Shown here piece after piece: positions 1-7,151 of a DNA stretch of 35,903 nucleotides; the first letter of the stretch is position 1; each line of letters begins with the position of its first letter. This DNA comes from Defluviicoccus sp. (GTDB lineage Bacteria; Pseudomonadota; Alphaproteobacteria; MPNO01), in assembly GCA_028820505.1 (NCBI GenBank), contig JAPPIT010000153.1:1-35903 (forward strand). The letters are read 5' to 3'. The position numbers and the translations under genes are program-made. The notes under the pieces were generated by a model. The model was not told the origin of the DNA and did not search any database. It saw only the letters and a list, made by a program, of their open reading frames with translations.

Positions 1-20
1 ACCCATCCCGTACCGAAAAC

Positions 21-1355
21 TCATCGCTGGATGAATCTCAGGGATAAGCAGGAACGGTTTTTTTCGGGCCCCGAACGGTCCGTCGCGGCGCCGCCCGGCG
101 GCAGGATGTCCTCGCCGATGGCGGCCGCGATTCGGGCGGCGGACGCCTTGACCGCGGCGCCGGGCGCGGGGTCCGGGCCGCGCGCTTGCGCCCCGGACGG
201 GCCGGGCGGCGGCGCGGGAAGGAGGATGTCCTCGCCGATCCCGGCGGCGACCCGCGCCGCGGCCTCCCTGACCGCGTCGCGCCCCAGATGGGCGTAGCGC
301 GCCGCGGTCTGGACCCGCGCGTGGCCGAGCAGGCGGGCGATGGCGGGCAGGCTTTCGCCGAGCGCCAGCGCGCGGCTGGCGAAGGAGTGGCGGAGGTCGT
401 GGAGGCGCAGATCCTCGAGCCCGGCGCGTTCGCGCGCCCGGCGCCACGGCGCGAACACGCCGCTGAGATGGGTGCCCGGCTTGCGGCCGGGGAACACGAA
501 GGGATTGCCCGCGAGCCGCGGGGTCTCGGCGAAAACCGCGCAGGCCGCCGGGGAGAGCGGCACCGTGCGCGGCCCGGTCTTGGAATCGCGCAGCCGGATC
601 TCGCCGGCGTCCGCGTGCAAATCGTCCCAGCGCAGCGTCAGGATCTCGTTCCGCCGGCAGCCGGTCAGCATCAGCAGCCGGATCGCCGCCGCGGCGTGCG
701 GCGAGATGCGCGCCTCCGCCTCGAGCGAATCGAGCGCGGCGCCGAGGCGGCGGAACTCGCAAGCGGTGAGGAACCGCTCGCGCCGGCGCACCCGGTACTT
801 GCGCGCGAACCGGCACGGGTTGGCGCCGTCGGGGACCAGCCCGCGCTCGGCGGCATGGTCGATCAGCCGCGCCAGCGTCGCGACCGCGAGGTTGGCGGCG
901 GCCGGGCGGTCGCCGAGGCGGAGCTGGAGGTCGGCCACGTGCCCGGGCCCGATCGAGGCCGCCGGCAGGTCGCCGAGGGCCGGCAGGAGATGGTTTTCTA
1001 GGGTCATGCGGTACTGCGCGACTGTTGCAGGTTTGCAACGCCCAAGAACGAATTCGCGCATGTACCGAATCGCCAGCTCGGCCAGCGTGGGCGGCGGCGG
1101 ATCCGGCGCGCGCGCTTTGCCCGCCAGCGCCGCCGCCGCCAGCCGCCGCGCCCGCCCGGCCGAGACCGTCTTGTGCCGCCCGAGCCGGATCCGCTCCCCC
1201 CTTACGTCGACGAAATAGGTCTTCGCGCCCGACGTATCGACCGCGACGCCGAAGGCGGGCAGGTCGCGGTCGCGGAACTCGGCCGCCCGCCCTGAGGGCA
1301 GCGCGTCGACCATGCGCGTCGATATCGCCCGCGTCCCGGCCGCTCCCCCCGTCAT
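21..1355 (-). CDS. Tyrosine recombinase (phage-type integrase) with duplicated C-terminal tail
   Basis: This is a tyrosine site-specific recombinase of about 444 residues that would cut and rejoin DNA at attachment sites. The N-terminal part (about 1-80) resembles the arm-binding domain of DUF4102-type integrases (FRDRDLPAFGV). A SAM-like core-binding domain follows at about 90-190, then the catalytic domain. Catalytic residues are visible: Arg in TGCRRNEIL, Lys in DSKTGPR, HxxR in LHDLRHSFASRAL, the LLGHA motif and the Tyr in AARYAH. It is paralogous to the next recombinase (1833-3005) but carries about 60 extra C-terminal residues, in which the segment around GIGEDIL occurs twice, 40 residues apart. 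The ATG at 1355 was chosen because the paralogue aligns upstream of the later Met at 1313 (AISTRMVDAL against AISRRAVDRL). That ATG lies inside a repeat-like gggcatgacgg sequence, so the true start is uncertain. Confidence 0.85.
   Translation of the reverse strand: MTGGAAGTRAISTRMVDALPSGRAAEFRDRDLPAFGVAVDTSGAKTYFVDVRGERIRLGRHKTVSAGRARRLAAAALAGKARAPDPPPPTLAELAIRYMREFVLGRCKPATVAQYRMTLENHLLPALGDLPAASIGPGHVADLQLRLGDRPAAANLAVATLARLIDHAAERGLVPDGANPCRFARKYRVRRRERFLTACEFRRLGAALDSLEAEARISPHAAAAIRLLMLTGCRRNEILTLRWDDLHADAGEIRLRDSKTGPRTVPLSPAACAVFAETPRLAGNPFVFPGRKPGTHLSGVFAPWRRARERAGLEDLRLHDLRHSFASRALALGESLPAIARLLGHARVQTAARYAHLGRDAVREAAARVAAGIGEDILLPAPPPGPSGAQARGPDPAPGAAVKASAARIAAAIGEDILPPGGAATDRSGPEKNRSCLSLRFIQR
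103..280. repeat. 120-bp-period tandem duplication inside the integrase 3' end
   Basis: The stretch beginning aggatgtcctcgccgat occurs at 103 and again at 223, exactly 120 bp (40 codons) apart. Similarity extends for about 58 bp in each copy with scattered changes, many at synonymous positions. In the protein it gives two copies of a segment ending GIGEDIL. The changes imply an old duplication rather than an assembly error. Confidence 0.75.
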
Positions 1356-1403
1356 GCCCGGCACCCGCCCGTCACGGTCGGCCCCCGGCCGTCATGCGCG
1401 CGC

Positions 1404-1535
1404 CCCCCACCGTGTCCCCCACCGTCATGCCCGGACTTGTTCCGGGTATCCACGTGGGTCGGCCGCCTCGCCCTCGCCCGGCAGGCACCGCGATGCCGCA
1501 AGACGTGGATACCCGGAACGAGTCCGGGCATGACG
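1404..1535. repeat. Palindromic repeat element, copy 1 (REP-like)
   Basis: This is an inverted pair of gtcatgcccggacttgttcc-type arms. Each arm is itself a palindrome followed by gggtatccacgt, with about 50 bp between the arms; the palindromic element spans 1423-1535. With its left flank (ccccaccgtgtcccccac) it is repeated 282 bp further on with one visible mismatch (1520 against 1802). A degenerate half copy lies near 1565-1612. Such elements are common between genes in Alphaproteobacteria. Reading frames through them give MPGLVPGIHV-like peptides, which should not be annotated as proteins. Confidence 0.85.
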
Positions 1536-1685
1536 AGGTGGGGGCGGAGTGCCGGAGAACGCGCGCACCGCGATGCCGCAAGACGCGGCCGCCCGGAACG
1601 AGTCCGGGGTGACAGCGCGGGTACGGGCGGGCGGCGCGGGCGTGCCGCGGTCAGAGCCTCGATCCGCCCGCCCGTCACGCCCGGC

Positions 1686-1817
1686 CCCCCACCGTGTCCC
1701 CCACCGTCATGCCCGGACTTGTTCCGGGTATCCACGTGGGTCGGCCGCCTCGCCCTCGCCCGGCAGGCACCGCGATGCCGCAAGACGTGGATACCCGGAA
1801 CAAGTCCGGGCATGACG
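1686..1817. repeat. Palindromic repeat element, copy 2 (REP-like)
   Basis: This is the second, nearly identical copy of the element at 1404-1535, in the same orientation. The palindromic part is 1705-1817 and ends 15 bp before the stop codon of the second integrase. Copy 1 lies just upstream of the first integrase. The near-identity of the two copies contrasts with the diverged integrases around them, so the repeats are younger than the gene duplication or are kept alike by gene conversion. Confidence 0.85.
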
Positions 1818-1832
1818 GCTGAGAGGGCCCCC

Positions 1833-3005
1833 TCACGCGGCGCGGGAGATGTCGGCGCCGATGCTGCCGCCCACCCGGGCGGCGGAGTCCTTTTCGGCGT
1901 CGCGGGCGGCGTGGGCGTAGCGCAGCGTGCTCTGGATGTCGGCGTGGCCCAGCAGCCGGCCGATCGTCGACAGGCTCTCGCCGGCCGACAGCGCGCGGGT
2001 GGCGTAGGAGTGCCTGAGGTCGTGGATGCGCACGTCGTCGAGCCCGGCTCGCGCGCGGATGCGGTGCCATTCGGCGGTGAGGCTGGCGAGCCGGCTCGCC
2101 GGGCGCCGTCCGGCGATCACCCACGGGTTGCCCGGCGGCCGCGCGATCCCGGCCAGCACCGCCTCGGCGGTCGGCGTCAGCGGCACCATGCGCGCGCCGG
2201 TCTTGCCGTCGCGCAGCCGGAACTCCCCCGCCGCCCGGTCGACGTCGTCCCAGCGCAGCGTCAGGATCTCGCTCGACCGACAGCCGGTCAGCATCAGCAG
2301 GCGCAGCGCGGCGACCGCGTGCGGCGAGGCCGAGCCGTCCGCCTCCGCCTCGGCCAGCGCCGCGCCGAGGCGGCGGTACTCCGCGCGGCTGAGGAACCGC
2401 TCGCGCCGCCCCTCGCGGTACTTGCGGATCGACCGGCAGGGGTTGCCGCCCTCCGGAGTCATCCCCCACTGCTCGGCGAGCGAGAACATCTTGGCGAGGA
2501 TCGCGACCGCCCGGTTGGCGGCGCGCGGGGTGGCGCCGAGCCGGCGGTGCAGCGCCTCCGCCTCGGCGTGCCCGACCGCGCCGAGCGGCATCGCGCCGAG
2601 CGCCGGCAGGATGTGGTTCTCCAGCGAGCCCCGGTAGATGCCGGCGGTGTGCGCGTTGCAACTCGCCGCCACGTGCACCCTCATGTAGCGCTCGGCGAGG
2701 TCGGCCACGGTGGGCCCGTCCGGCGCGCAGGCGGCTTCCGGGTCCTGGCCCGCCTTGATACGCGCGATGACCGAAGCCGCCCGCTTGCGCGCGCGCTCGG
2801 GCGTCAGCTCGCCGTCGGCGCCCAGCGACACCCGCCTCGGCCCGCCGCCGGCGCGCGCCTGGACGACATAGACCTTCCGGCCCGAGGGGTAGACGCGCAC
2901 GCCGAAGCCCGGCAGGTCGCGGTCCCAGAAGATCGCGTCCCCGCCCGCGGCGCGCAGCCGGTCCACGGCGCGGCGGGAAATGGCGATGCGGTTCCGTTTG
3001 CTCAT
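1833..3005 (-). CDS. Tyrosine recombinase (phage-type integrase)
   Basis: This is a second tyrosine recombinase, of 390 residues, paralogous to the one at 21-1355. The N-terminal arm-binding region (RRAVDRLRAAGGDAIFWDRDLPGFGVRVY, shown here as RRAVDRLR and FWDRDLPGFGV) is DUF4102-like. A core-binding domain lies at about 95-190. The catalytic domain shows Arg in TGCRSSEIL, Lys in DGKTGAR, HxxR in IHDLRHSYATRAL, LLGHAD and the nucleophile Tyr in TLRYAH. It ends soon after one copy of the SIGADI motif, so it lacks the tail extension of its neighbour. The ATG at 3005 fits the family N terminus. It has no visible ribosome binding site, and a candidate promoter just upstream would give a nearly leaderless message. 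No transposase or excisionase accompanies it in the window. Confidence 0.88.
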   Translation of the reverse strand: MSKRNRIAISRRAVDRLRAAGGDAIFWDRDLPGFGVRVYPSGRKVYVVQARAGGGPRRVSLGADGELTPERARKRAASVIARIKAGQDPEAACAPDGPTVADLAERYMRVHVAASCNAHTAGIYRGSLENHILPALGAMPLGAVGHAEAEALHRRLGATPRAANRAVAILAKMFSLAEQWGMTPEGGNPCRSIRKYREGRRERFLSRAEYRRLGAALAEAEADGSASPHAVAALRLLMLTGCRSSEILTLRWDDVDRAAGEFRLRDGKTGARMVPLTPTAEAVLAGIARPPGNPWVIAGRRPASRLASLTAEWHRIRARAGLDDVRIHDLRHSYATRALSAGESLSTIGRLLGHADIQSTLRYAHAARDAEKDSAARVGGSIGADISRAA

Positions 3006-3017
3006 GACAATAACGAC

Positions 3018-3045
3018 ATAATCGAATAAGAAGTCCAACCATCAA
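3018..3045 (-). promoter_or_regulatory. Candidate promoter of the second integrase
   Basis: On the minus strand a TTGATG box (3045-3040) and a GATTAT box (3023-3018) are separated by 16 bp. The surroundings are AT-rich, which is unusual in this GC-rich window. Transcription would start about 6 nt before the ATG at 3005, which agrees with the missing ribosome binding site. Just upstream, agtaatcg is directly repeated at 3051 and 3072, 21 bp (two helical turns) apart, a possible operator. This rests on consensus matching only. Confidence 0.35.
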
Positions 3046-3524
3046 TTGTAAGTAATCGTTCCGAGGCGTTCAGTAATCGATTTTCGCCGCGCCGTCATCG
3101 CCGGGCCCGGGCCCGGAATCGGCCGCCGCCGCTTCGCGCCCGGCGGCGCCTCGGGACGGCGCCGGAGGCGGCGCGGCGCGGGGGCGAAAAACCGTTCGGA
3201 TTCAACCGTCTACGGCGCACCGGCCGGGTCCGCGCGCCGCCGCCGGCCCGCGCGGCGAGCGGGGCTCTCCGGCCGTGCGAGGCTTCGACGAGGCCTCTTC
3301 ATTACGGCAACACGTTCCTGTTTGGTTCCTGGCGCATACAGGTTCCCCTTTCGTTCCTGCCGTCAGGGTTATCGATATCGATATGGCATACCACCGATCC
3401 GGTTGGGTTGCAAGCAGTATTTCAACCTGAACTTGTATGCGGCACTCCGCGAAACGCGGCCTCCGCGCCGGGGAGCCGACACCCCGACCCCCCGCCGACC
3501 ATGACACTGGTGAGAAATGCGGCC
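3046..3524. other. Gene-free region with spaced direct repeats and a palindrome
   Basis: No convincing gene is visible here. The heptamer gttcctg occurs at 3314, 3325 and 3353, with a variant gttcccc at 3342. This makes two pairs, each with an 11-bp period (7 bp plus a 4-bp gap). A perfect 12-bp palindrome atcgatatcgat lies at 3371-3382. Pairs of direct repeats upstream of an integrase gene could be arm-type integrase sites; heptamers with a 4-bp gap also resemble response-regulator boxes of the PhoB type. The part at 3090-3200 is very GC-rich with hairpin potential. Confidence 0.35.
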
Positions 3525-4517
3525 CTAGCTCTTCGACCGCTCCAGCGTCTCGGGGGCGAACAGGTCCTCCGGCGTCAGCAGGCGCTTCGACAGCCCCTGC
3601 TCGCGGGACCAGCGCGCCATGGTCGCGATCGATTCGAGGTTGCGCTCGACGCCGTAGGGCCAGTAATCCTCGCCCATCAGCGCGATCGTCTCCTCGACCT
3701 CGGCGGCGAGCCACGGCACGGTGGCCTTGACCGCGCCGAAATTGCGCAAGCCCGGCATCGTGAGCCTCTTCGCCTTCTCGAAGGCCTCGAACACGTTGTT
3801 GGCGAGCCATCTATGCTGTTCCACGAGCTCGCGGCGGATCGCGGCCACGTGCATGATCGGATGCACGCCGGTCTTCTCCCAGTAGGCCTTCTCCAGCGCG
3901 CGGTAGTCCGGCAGCAGGCGGCCGATATCGGGGTGCCCGGCGGTGAAGCAGGACGGCGGCAGCGGCGAGACCATCGCGTCGAGCTCGCCCGCGACCATCA
4001 TGCCGCTCAGGCTCTTGTCGGCCGGGATCGGCGTGCAGACAATGTCCGCCGGCAGGTCGAGGCTCACCTTCTCCGGCCGGCCCGGGTCCTCGATCCCGCC
4101 GGTGCGCCAGACGATGTCCGAGGCCTTCACCCCGTACTCGTCCGACAGCATGCCGCGGGCGGCGAGCGCGGCGGTGACCTGGTATTCCGGCACGCCGACC
4201 TCGCGCCCCTTGAGGTCCTCCGGCGCCTCGATGCCGCGGTCGGTGCGGATGTAGATCGCGGAGTAGCGCCACATGCGCGACAGGAACACCGGGATCGCGA
4301 CATAGGGCGCATCGCCCCGGTCGACCGTCATCATGTAGGAGGAGAAGGAGAGCTCGGTCACGTCGAACTCGCGGTTGCGGATCGCGCGGAAGAAGATGTC
4401 GTGGATGTCGAGCGCGAAATGGACCGCGTCGCAGCCCTCGATCGTCACCGTGCCGTCGGCCAGCGGGCGCACCCGGTCGTAATCCCAGAAGGTCATGGTC
4501 AGCGGCAAGAGCGACAT
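3525..4517 (-). CDS. 4,5-dihydroxyphthalate decarboxylase-like / NMT1-type substrate-binding protein
   Basis: This 330-residue protein resembles the 4,5-dihydroxyphthalate decarboxylase (Pht5) family, whose fold is that of periplasmic type II substrate-binding proteins. Typical family features are the start LPLTMTFWDYDRVRPLADG, the segment FDVTELSFSSYMM, the phrase EDLKGREVGVPEY and the late AIRRELVEQHRWLANNVFEAF. There is no signal peptide, so a cytoplasmic enzyme or cytoplasmic binding protein is more likely than a transporter component. The start has a good ribosome binding site (GAGGAG, 6 nt before the ATG), which lies in the 10-bp gap after the radC stop codon, so the two are probably co-transcribed. 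Most members of this family have no tested substrate, and phthalate genes are absent around it, so the substrate is unknown. Confidence 0.75.
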   Translation of the reverse strand: MSLLPLTMTFWDYDRVRPLADGTVTIEGCDAVHFALDIHDIFFRAIRNREFDVTELSFSSYMMTVDRGDAPYVAIPVFLSRMWRYSAIYIRTDRGIEAPEDLKGREVGVPEYQVTAALAARGMLSDEYGVKASDIVWRTGGIEDPGRPEKVSLDLPADIVCTPIPADKSLSGMMVAGELDAMVSPLPPSCFTAGHPDIGRLLPDYRALEKAYWEKTGVHPIMHVAAIRRELVEQHRWLANNVFEAFEKAKRLTMPGLRNFGAVKATVPWLAAEVEETIALMGEDYWPYGVERNLESIATMARWSREQGLSKRLLTPEDLFAPETLERSKS

Positions 4518-4527
4518 GCGTTTCTCC

Positions 4528-5220
4528 TCAATCCAGCAGCCCCATCGCGCGGAAGCTCGAATGCCCGCCTCGGGCGACGATCACGTGGTCGTGGAGCACG
4601 ATGCCGAGGCTCTTGCCCACGTCGCGCACCTGGCGGGTCATGTCGATGTCGGCCTTGGACGGGCTCGGGTCGCCCGACGGGTGGTTGTGCACCAGGATGA
4701 CCGCGCTCGCGGTCAGCTCCAGCGCCCGCTTCATCACCTCGCGCGGGTAGACCGGCGTGTGGTTGACCGTGCCGCGCTGCTGCTCCTCGTCCCCGATCAG
4801 CCGGTTCCGGGTGTCGAGAAAGAGCACCCGGAAGCACTCCCTCTTCTCGTGCGCCATCCGCGTGCGCAGATAGGCCACCAGCCGGTCCCATGAGTTGAGG
4901 ACCTCGCCGCCGAGCGATTCCTCGCGGCCCAGCAGGGCCGCGGCCTCGGCGACGACGCGGATCGCGACCGCCGCCGACTTTCCGACGCCGTCCACCGTCT
5001 GCAGTTCCGCCGGCTCGGCCCGGAGCACGCCCGCATAGGAGCCGAAGCGCGCGATCAGCGCCTTGGCGATCGGCTTGGTGTCGCGCCGCGCGACCGCCTG
5101 GAAGAGCAGCAGTTCGACCATTTCGTATTCGGCCAGCGCGCCCGCGCCCCCCTTGAGGAAACGGTCGCGAAGGCGCTCGCGGTGGCCGTGATGGCCGGGT
5201 TTCTTCGTCGCCGCGCTCAT
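4528..5220 (-). CDS. radC: RadC family protein (UPF0758, JAMM/MPN+ domain)
   Basis: This is a RadC-like protein of 230 residues. The N-terminal half holds a helix-hairpin-helix region (about 55-95, LQTVDGVGKSAA). The C-terminal half is a JAB1/MPN+ metalloprotease-like domain with the metal motif VHNHPSGDPSPS and a following Asp (His178, His180, Asp191). The RadC name comes from an old DNA-repair link that was later questioned; the biochemical role is not settled. The ATG at 5220 places the conserved HRERLRDRF about 13 residues from the start. An upstream in-frame Met at 5286 would add 22 low-complexity residues and is less likely. It is divergent from the gene at 5336 and sits 10 bp upstream of the dihydroxyphthalate-decarboxylase-like gene. 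Confidence 0.92.
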   Translation of the reverse strand: MSAATKKPGHHGHRERLRDRFLKGGAGALAEYEMVELLLFQAVARRDTKPIAKALIARFGSYAGVLRAEPAELQTVDGVGKSAAVAIRVVAEAAALLGREESLGGEVLNSWDRLVAYLRTRMAHEKRECFRVLFLDTRNRLIGDEEQQRGTVNHTPVYPREVMKRALELTASAVILVHNHPSGDPSPSKADIDMTRQVRDVGKSLGIVLHDHVIVARGGHSSFRAMGLLD

Positions 5221-5335
5221 GCCGGCGTCAGTCTCGCCTACTCGTCCCGGCCGGTCAAAACCCGTCGGCGCTGGTGTCGACGGCATTTCGCGGCGACAAT
5301 GGCCGCCGGTCGACATCTCTCGGGTGGGCAGGGCT

Positions 5336-6136
5336 ATGGGCGCATTCCAGCGAGTGGCGATTGCGTTGGCCGGCGCGCTTTTCGCCTGGGCGGGAACCGG
5401 CGGCGCGGCGGAGGCGAGCTGCTATCCGATGGCGCGCGCGCCGGGCGGCTTCATGCCGGCATCGTTCCGCGTCGCCGCCGTCAAGGCGCATCACGTGCGG
5501 ATCGAATTCGTCGGTCATTCGACGTTCGTCATCGAGTCGCCGCTGGGGGTGCGCGTCGCCACCGACTACAACGACTATGTCCGGCCGCGGCGCCTGCCCA
5601 CGATCGTCACCATGAACAACTCGCACGACACGCATTACAGCTATTCCGTCGACGAGGGGATCGAGCACGTGCTGCGCGGCTGGGACCCGGCGGGCGGCAT
5701 CGCGCGGCACAACGTCTCGGTGAAGGACGTCCGGGTGCGCAACGTGCCCACCAACCTCGCCGAGTTCGGCGGCAGATGGCGCAACGGCAACTCGATGTTC
5801 GTCGTCGAGAGCCAGGGGCTCTGCATCGTCCATATCTCGCACCTGCACCACGTGCTGTCCGAGGACCAGCTGCGCGATCTGGGACGTATCGACATCGCGT
5901 TCGCGCCGATCGACGGCATGTGGACGATGAGCCACCAGGAGCTGTTCGAGGTGCTGGGCAGGATAAAGCCGATGCTGGTCATCCCGATGCATTACGGCTC
6001 GATGGGCGGGGTGCAGGCGTTCATCGCCCGGGCCGAGGCCAGGTGGCCGGTCCGCCACCATGACGGCCCGTCCGTCGAGCTCAGCTTCCGCGACCTGCCG
6101 CGCAAGACCGAGGTGCTGTTCCTCGCGGGCAGGTGA
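5336..6136 (+). CDS. Exported metallo-beta-lactamase-fold hydrolase (UlaG-like)
   Basis: This 266-residue protein has an N-terminal signal peptide (MGAFQRVAIALAGALFAWAG, with likely cleavage after the AEA stretch) and a metallo-beta-lactamase fold of the UlaG/ascorbate-lactonase type. Family marks are GHSTFVIES near the start of the mature part, the central VHISHLHH, FAPIDGMWTMSH and the late IPMHYGSMGG. The usual HxHxDH metal motif is not seen. The matching place reads NNSHDTHYSY, so metal binding may differ from the standard enzyme. The start was chosen at the Met that opens the signal peptide; the reading frame is open further upstream, but that part overlaps radC. A palindromic element lies between it and the convergent nitroreductase and may act as a two-way terminator. 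The substrate is unknown. Confidence 0.8.
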   Translation: MGAFQRVAIALAGALFAWAGTGGAAEASCYPMARAPGGFMPASFRVAAVKAHHVRIEFVGHSTFVIESPLGVRVATDYNDYVRPRRLPTIVTMNNSHDTHYSYSVDEGIEHVLRGWDPAGGIARHNVSVKDVRVRNVPTNLAEFGGRWRNGNSMFVVESQGLCIVHISHLHHVLSEDQLRDLGRIDIAFAPIDGMWTMSHQELFEVLGRIKPMLVIPMHYGSMGGVQAFIARAEARWPVRHHDGPSVELSFRDLPRKTEVLFLAGR

Positions 6137-6173
6137 GGGGTGGCCTATTTCGACCGAGCGCGGCAGCCCCGCC

Positions 6174-6268
6174 CGTCATGGTCGGCGGAGGCCGACCATC
6201 CACGAGTTTTTTTCGGGACCGCGGAACAACAAAAAAACGTGGATGCTCGGCCTTCGCCGAGCATGACG
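6174..6268. repeat. Palindromic element, ctcggcgaaggccgag subtype
   Basis: Two inverted arms of the type gtcatg-palindrome-catccacg flank about 35 bp containing a run of T (gagttttttt) and a run of A. The outer frame is the same as in the elements at 1423 and 10181, but the inner palindrome differs (gctcggcgaaggccgagc in place of gcccggacttgttccgggc). The left arm is slightly changed (ggtcggcggaggccgacc). It sits between convergent genes, so it may work as a bidirectional terminator. It is an inverted relative of the element at 33799-33911. Confidence 0.8.
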
Positions 6269-6288
6269 GTTAGGCGCAGGCGGGACGT

Positions 6289-7125
6289 TTACGCCAGCGC
6301 GAAGCCGGCCTTTTCCAGATAGGCCCGCATGGTGCTGCCGTCGTCGACCGCCATCTGGCGCGCCTTGTCCTCCGACCAGCCGTAGAATTCGGGCGTGCCG
6401 AAGCGGCCGGTGTGCTTGTACTTCTCCGCCGGGATCGCGTAGCGGGCGTCGCGGCGGCGGTCGTAGCCGTCGATCTCGTCGGCGAGGCGGCTGTCGTCGT
6501 AGCGGTCGGTATGGACGGTCGCCGAGGGGGCGAGGCGGACGCTGACGAACCCCTCCCGCGCCGGGTAGCCGACGCAGAGCCCGGAGATCGGGAACACGTG
6601 GTCGGGGATCTCCAGCATCTCCGCGATCGTCTCCACATGGTCGCGCACGTGGCTGATATGGCAGCAGCCGAGGCCCATGATCTCGGCCGCGCAGACCATC
6701 TGCTGCATCGCGATCGCCGCGTCGATGGCGGCGTTCAGCACCGCGTCCATCGTGTCGTTCTCGTAGGGGAGGCCGCGCAGCGCGCACACCCGCCGGATCC
6801 GCCGGTTGTCGCCGCAGACGACGAAGAACTCGGGCGCCTGGACGATCCACGGCATGCCGGGGAGCAGCGCGCCGATGCGCCCGCGCAGCGCGCGGTCGCG
6901 GATCCGGATGAACGAGACCTGCTGCAGGTCCGACTTGGTCGCGGCCGAGAGGGCGGCGGCGATCAGCGTGTCGAGGACCGGGGCCGGGACCGGTTCGTCG
7001 GTGTAGAGCCGCTGCGTCCGGTGCGCGAGCAGCGTCTCCACCGCCGGGTCCGCGGCTTCGTTCTCCAGGGCCGGGTTGTCGAGTTCGAACCGGTCGCGCC
7101 ACAGGGCGCCGAGGGACTTGCTCAC
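6289..7125 (-). CDS. Nitroreductase family FMN oxidoreductase (NfsA/FRP-like)
   Basis: This flavin-dependent NAD(P)H oxidoreductase of 278 residues belongs to the nitroreductase superfamily. Visible family features are the phosphate-binding start of the fold (AHRTQRLYTDEPVP), AALSAATKSDLQQVSFIRI, AIDAAIAMQQMVCAAEIMGLGCCHISHVRD and FPISGLCVGYPA with SVRLAP. It would bind FMN as a dimer in the cytoplasm and reduce nitroaromatics, quinones or similar acceptors. The GTG at 7125 has a good ribosome binding site (GGGAGGA, 5 nt before it). An in-frame GTG at 7155 overlaps the map stop codon but lacks such a site. The gene follows map on the same strand by 26 bp, so co-transcription is likely. The physiological substrate cannot be read from the sequence. 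Confidence 0.85.
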   Translation of the reverse strand: MSKSLGALWRDRFELDNPALENEAADPAVETLLAHRTQRLYTDEPVPAPVLDTLIAAALSAATKSDLQQVSFIRIRDRALRGRIGALLPGMPWIVQAPEFFVVCGDNRRIRRVCALRGLPYENDTMDAVLNAAIDAAIAMQQMVCAAEIMGLGCCHISHVRDHVETIAEMLEIPDHVFPISGLCVGYPAREGFVSVRLAPSATVHTDRYDDSRLADEIDGYDRRRDARYAIPAEKYKHTGRFGTPEFYGWSEDKARQMAVDDGSTMRAYLEKAGFALA

Positions 7126-7151
7126 CGCGTTCCTCCCGTGAGGTTGGGTTT

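Noticed and set aside
1404..1817. Regularly spaced repeats that could suggest a CRISPR array, and reading frames giving MPGLVPGIHV...NKSGHD peptides
   Set aside because: The repeats are inverted palindromic pairs with a 282-bp offset, not short direct repeats with unique spacers, and no cas gene is present. The peptides are translations of the repeat element, a well-known annotation artefact.
21..3005. A RIT element (three adjacent tyrosine recombinases)
   Set aside because: Only two recombinases are visible, they do not overlap, and a repeat-filled 480-bp gap separates them. RIT trios are tightly packed and of different subfamilies.
3525..4517. The binding component of an ABC importer
   Set aside because: It has no signal peptide and no ABC permease or ATPase genes beside it. 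The closest family by sequence is the 4,5-dihydroxyphthalate-decarboxylase group.
5255..6061. Long open frames antisense to real genes (here and across most of the window)
   Set aside because: In GC-rich DNA the opposite and shifted frames stay open by chance. These lack domain motifs, ribosome binding sites and sensible composition (long runs of Arg, Ala, Asp and Val).
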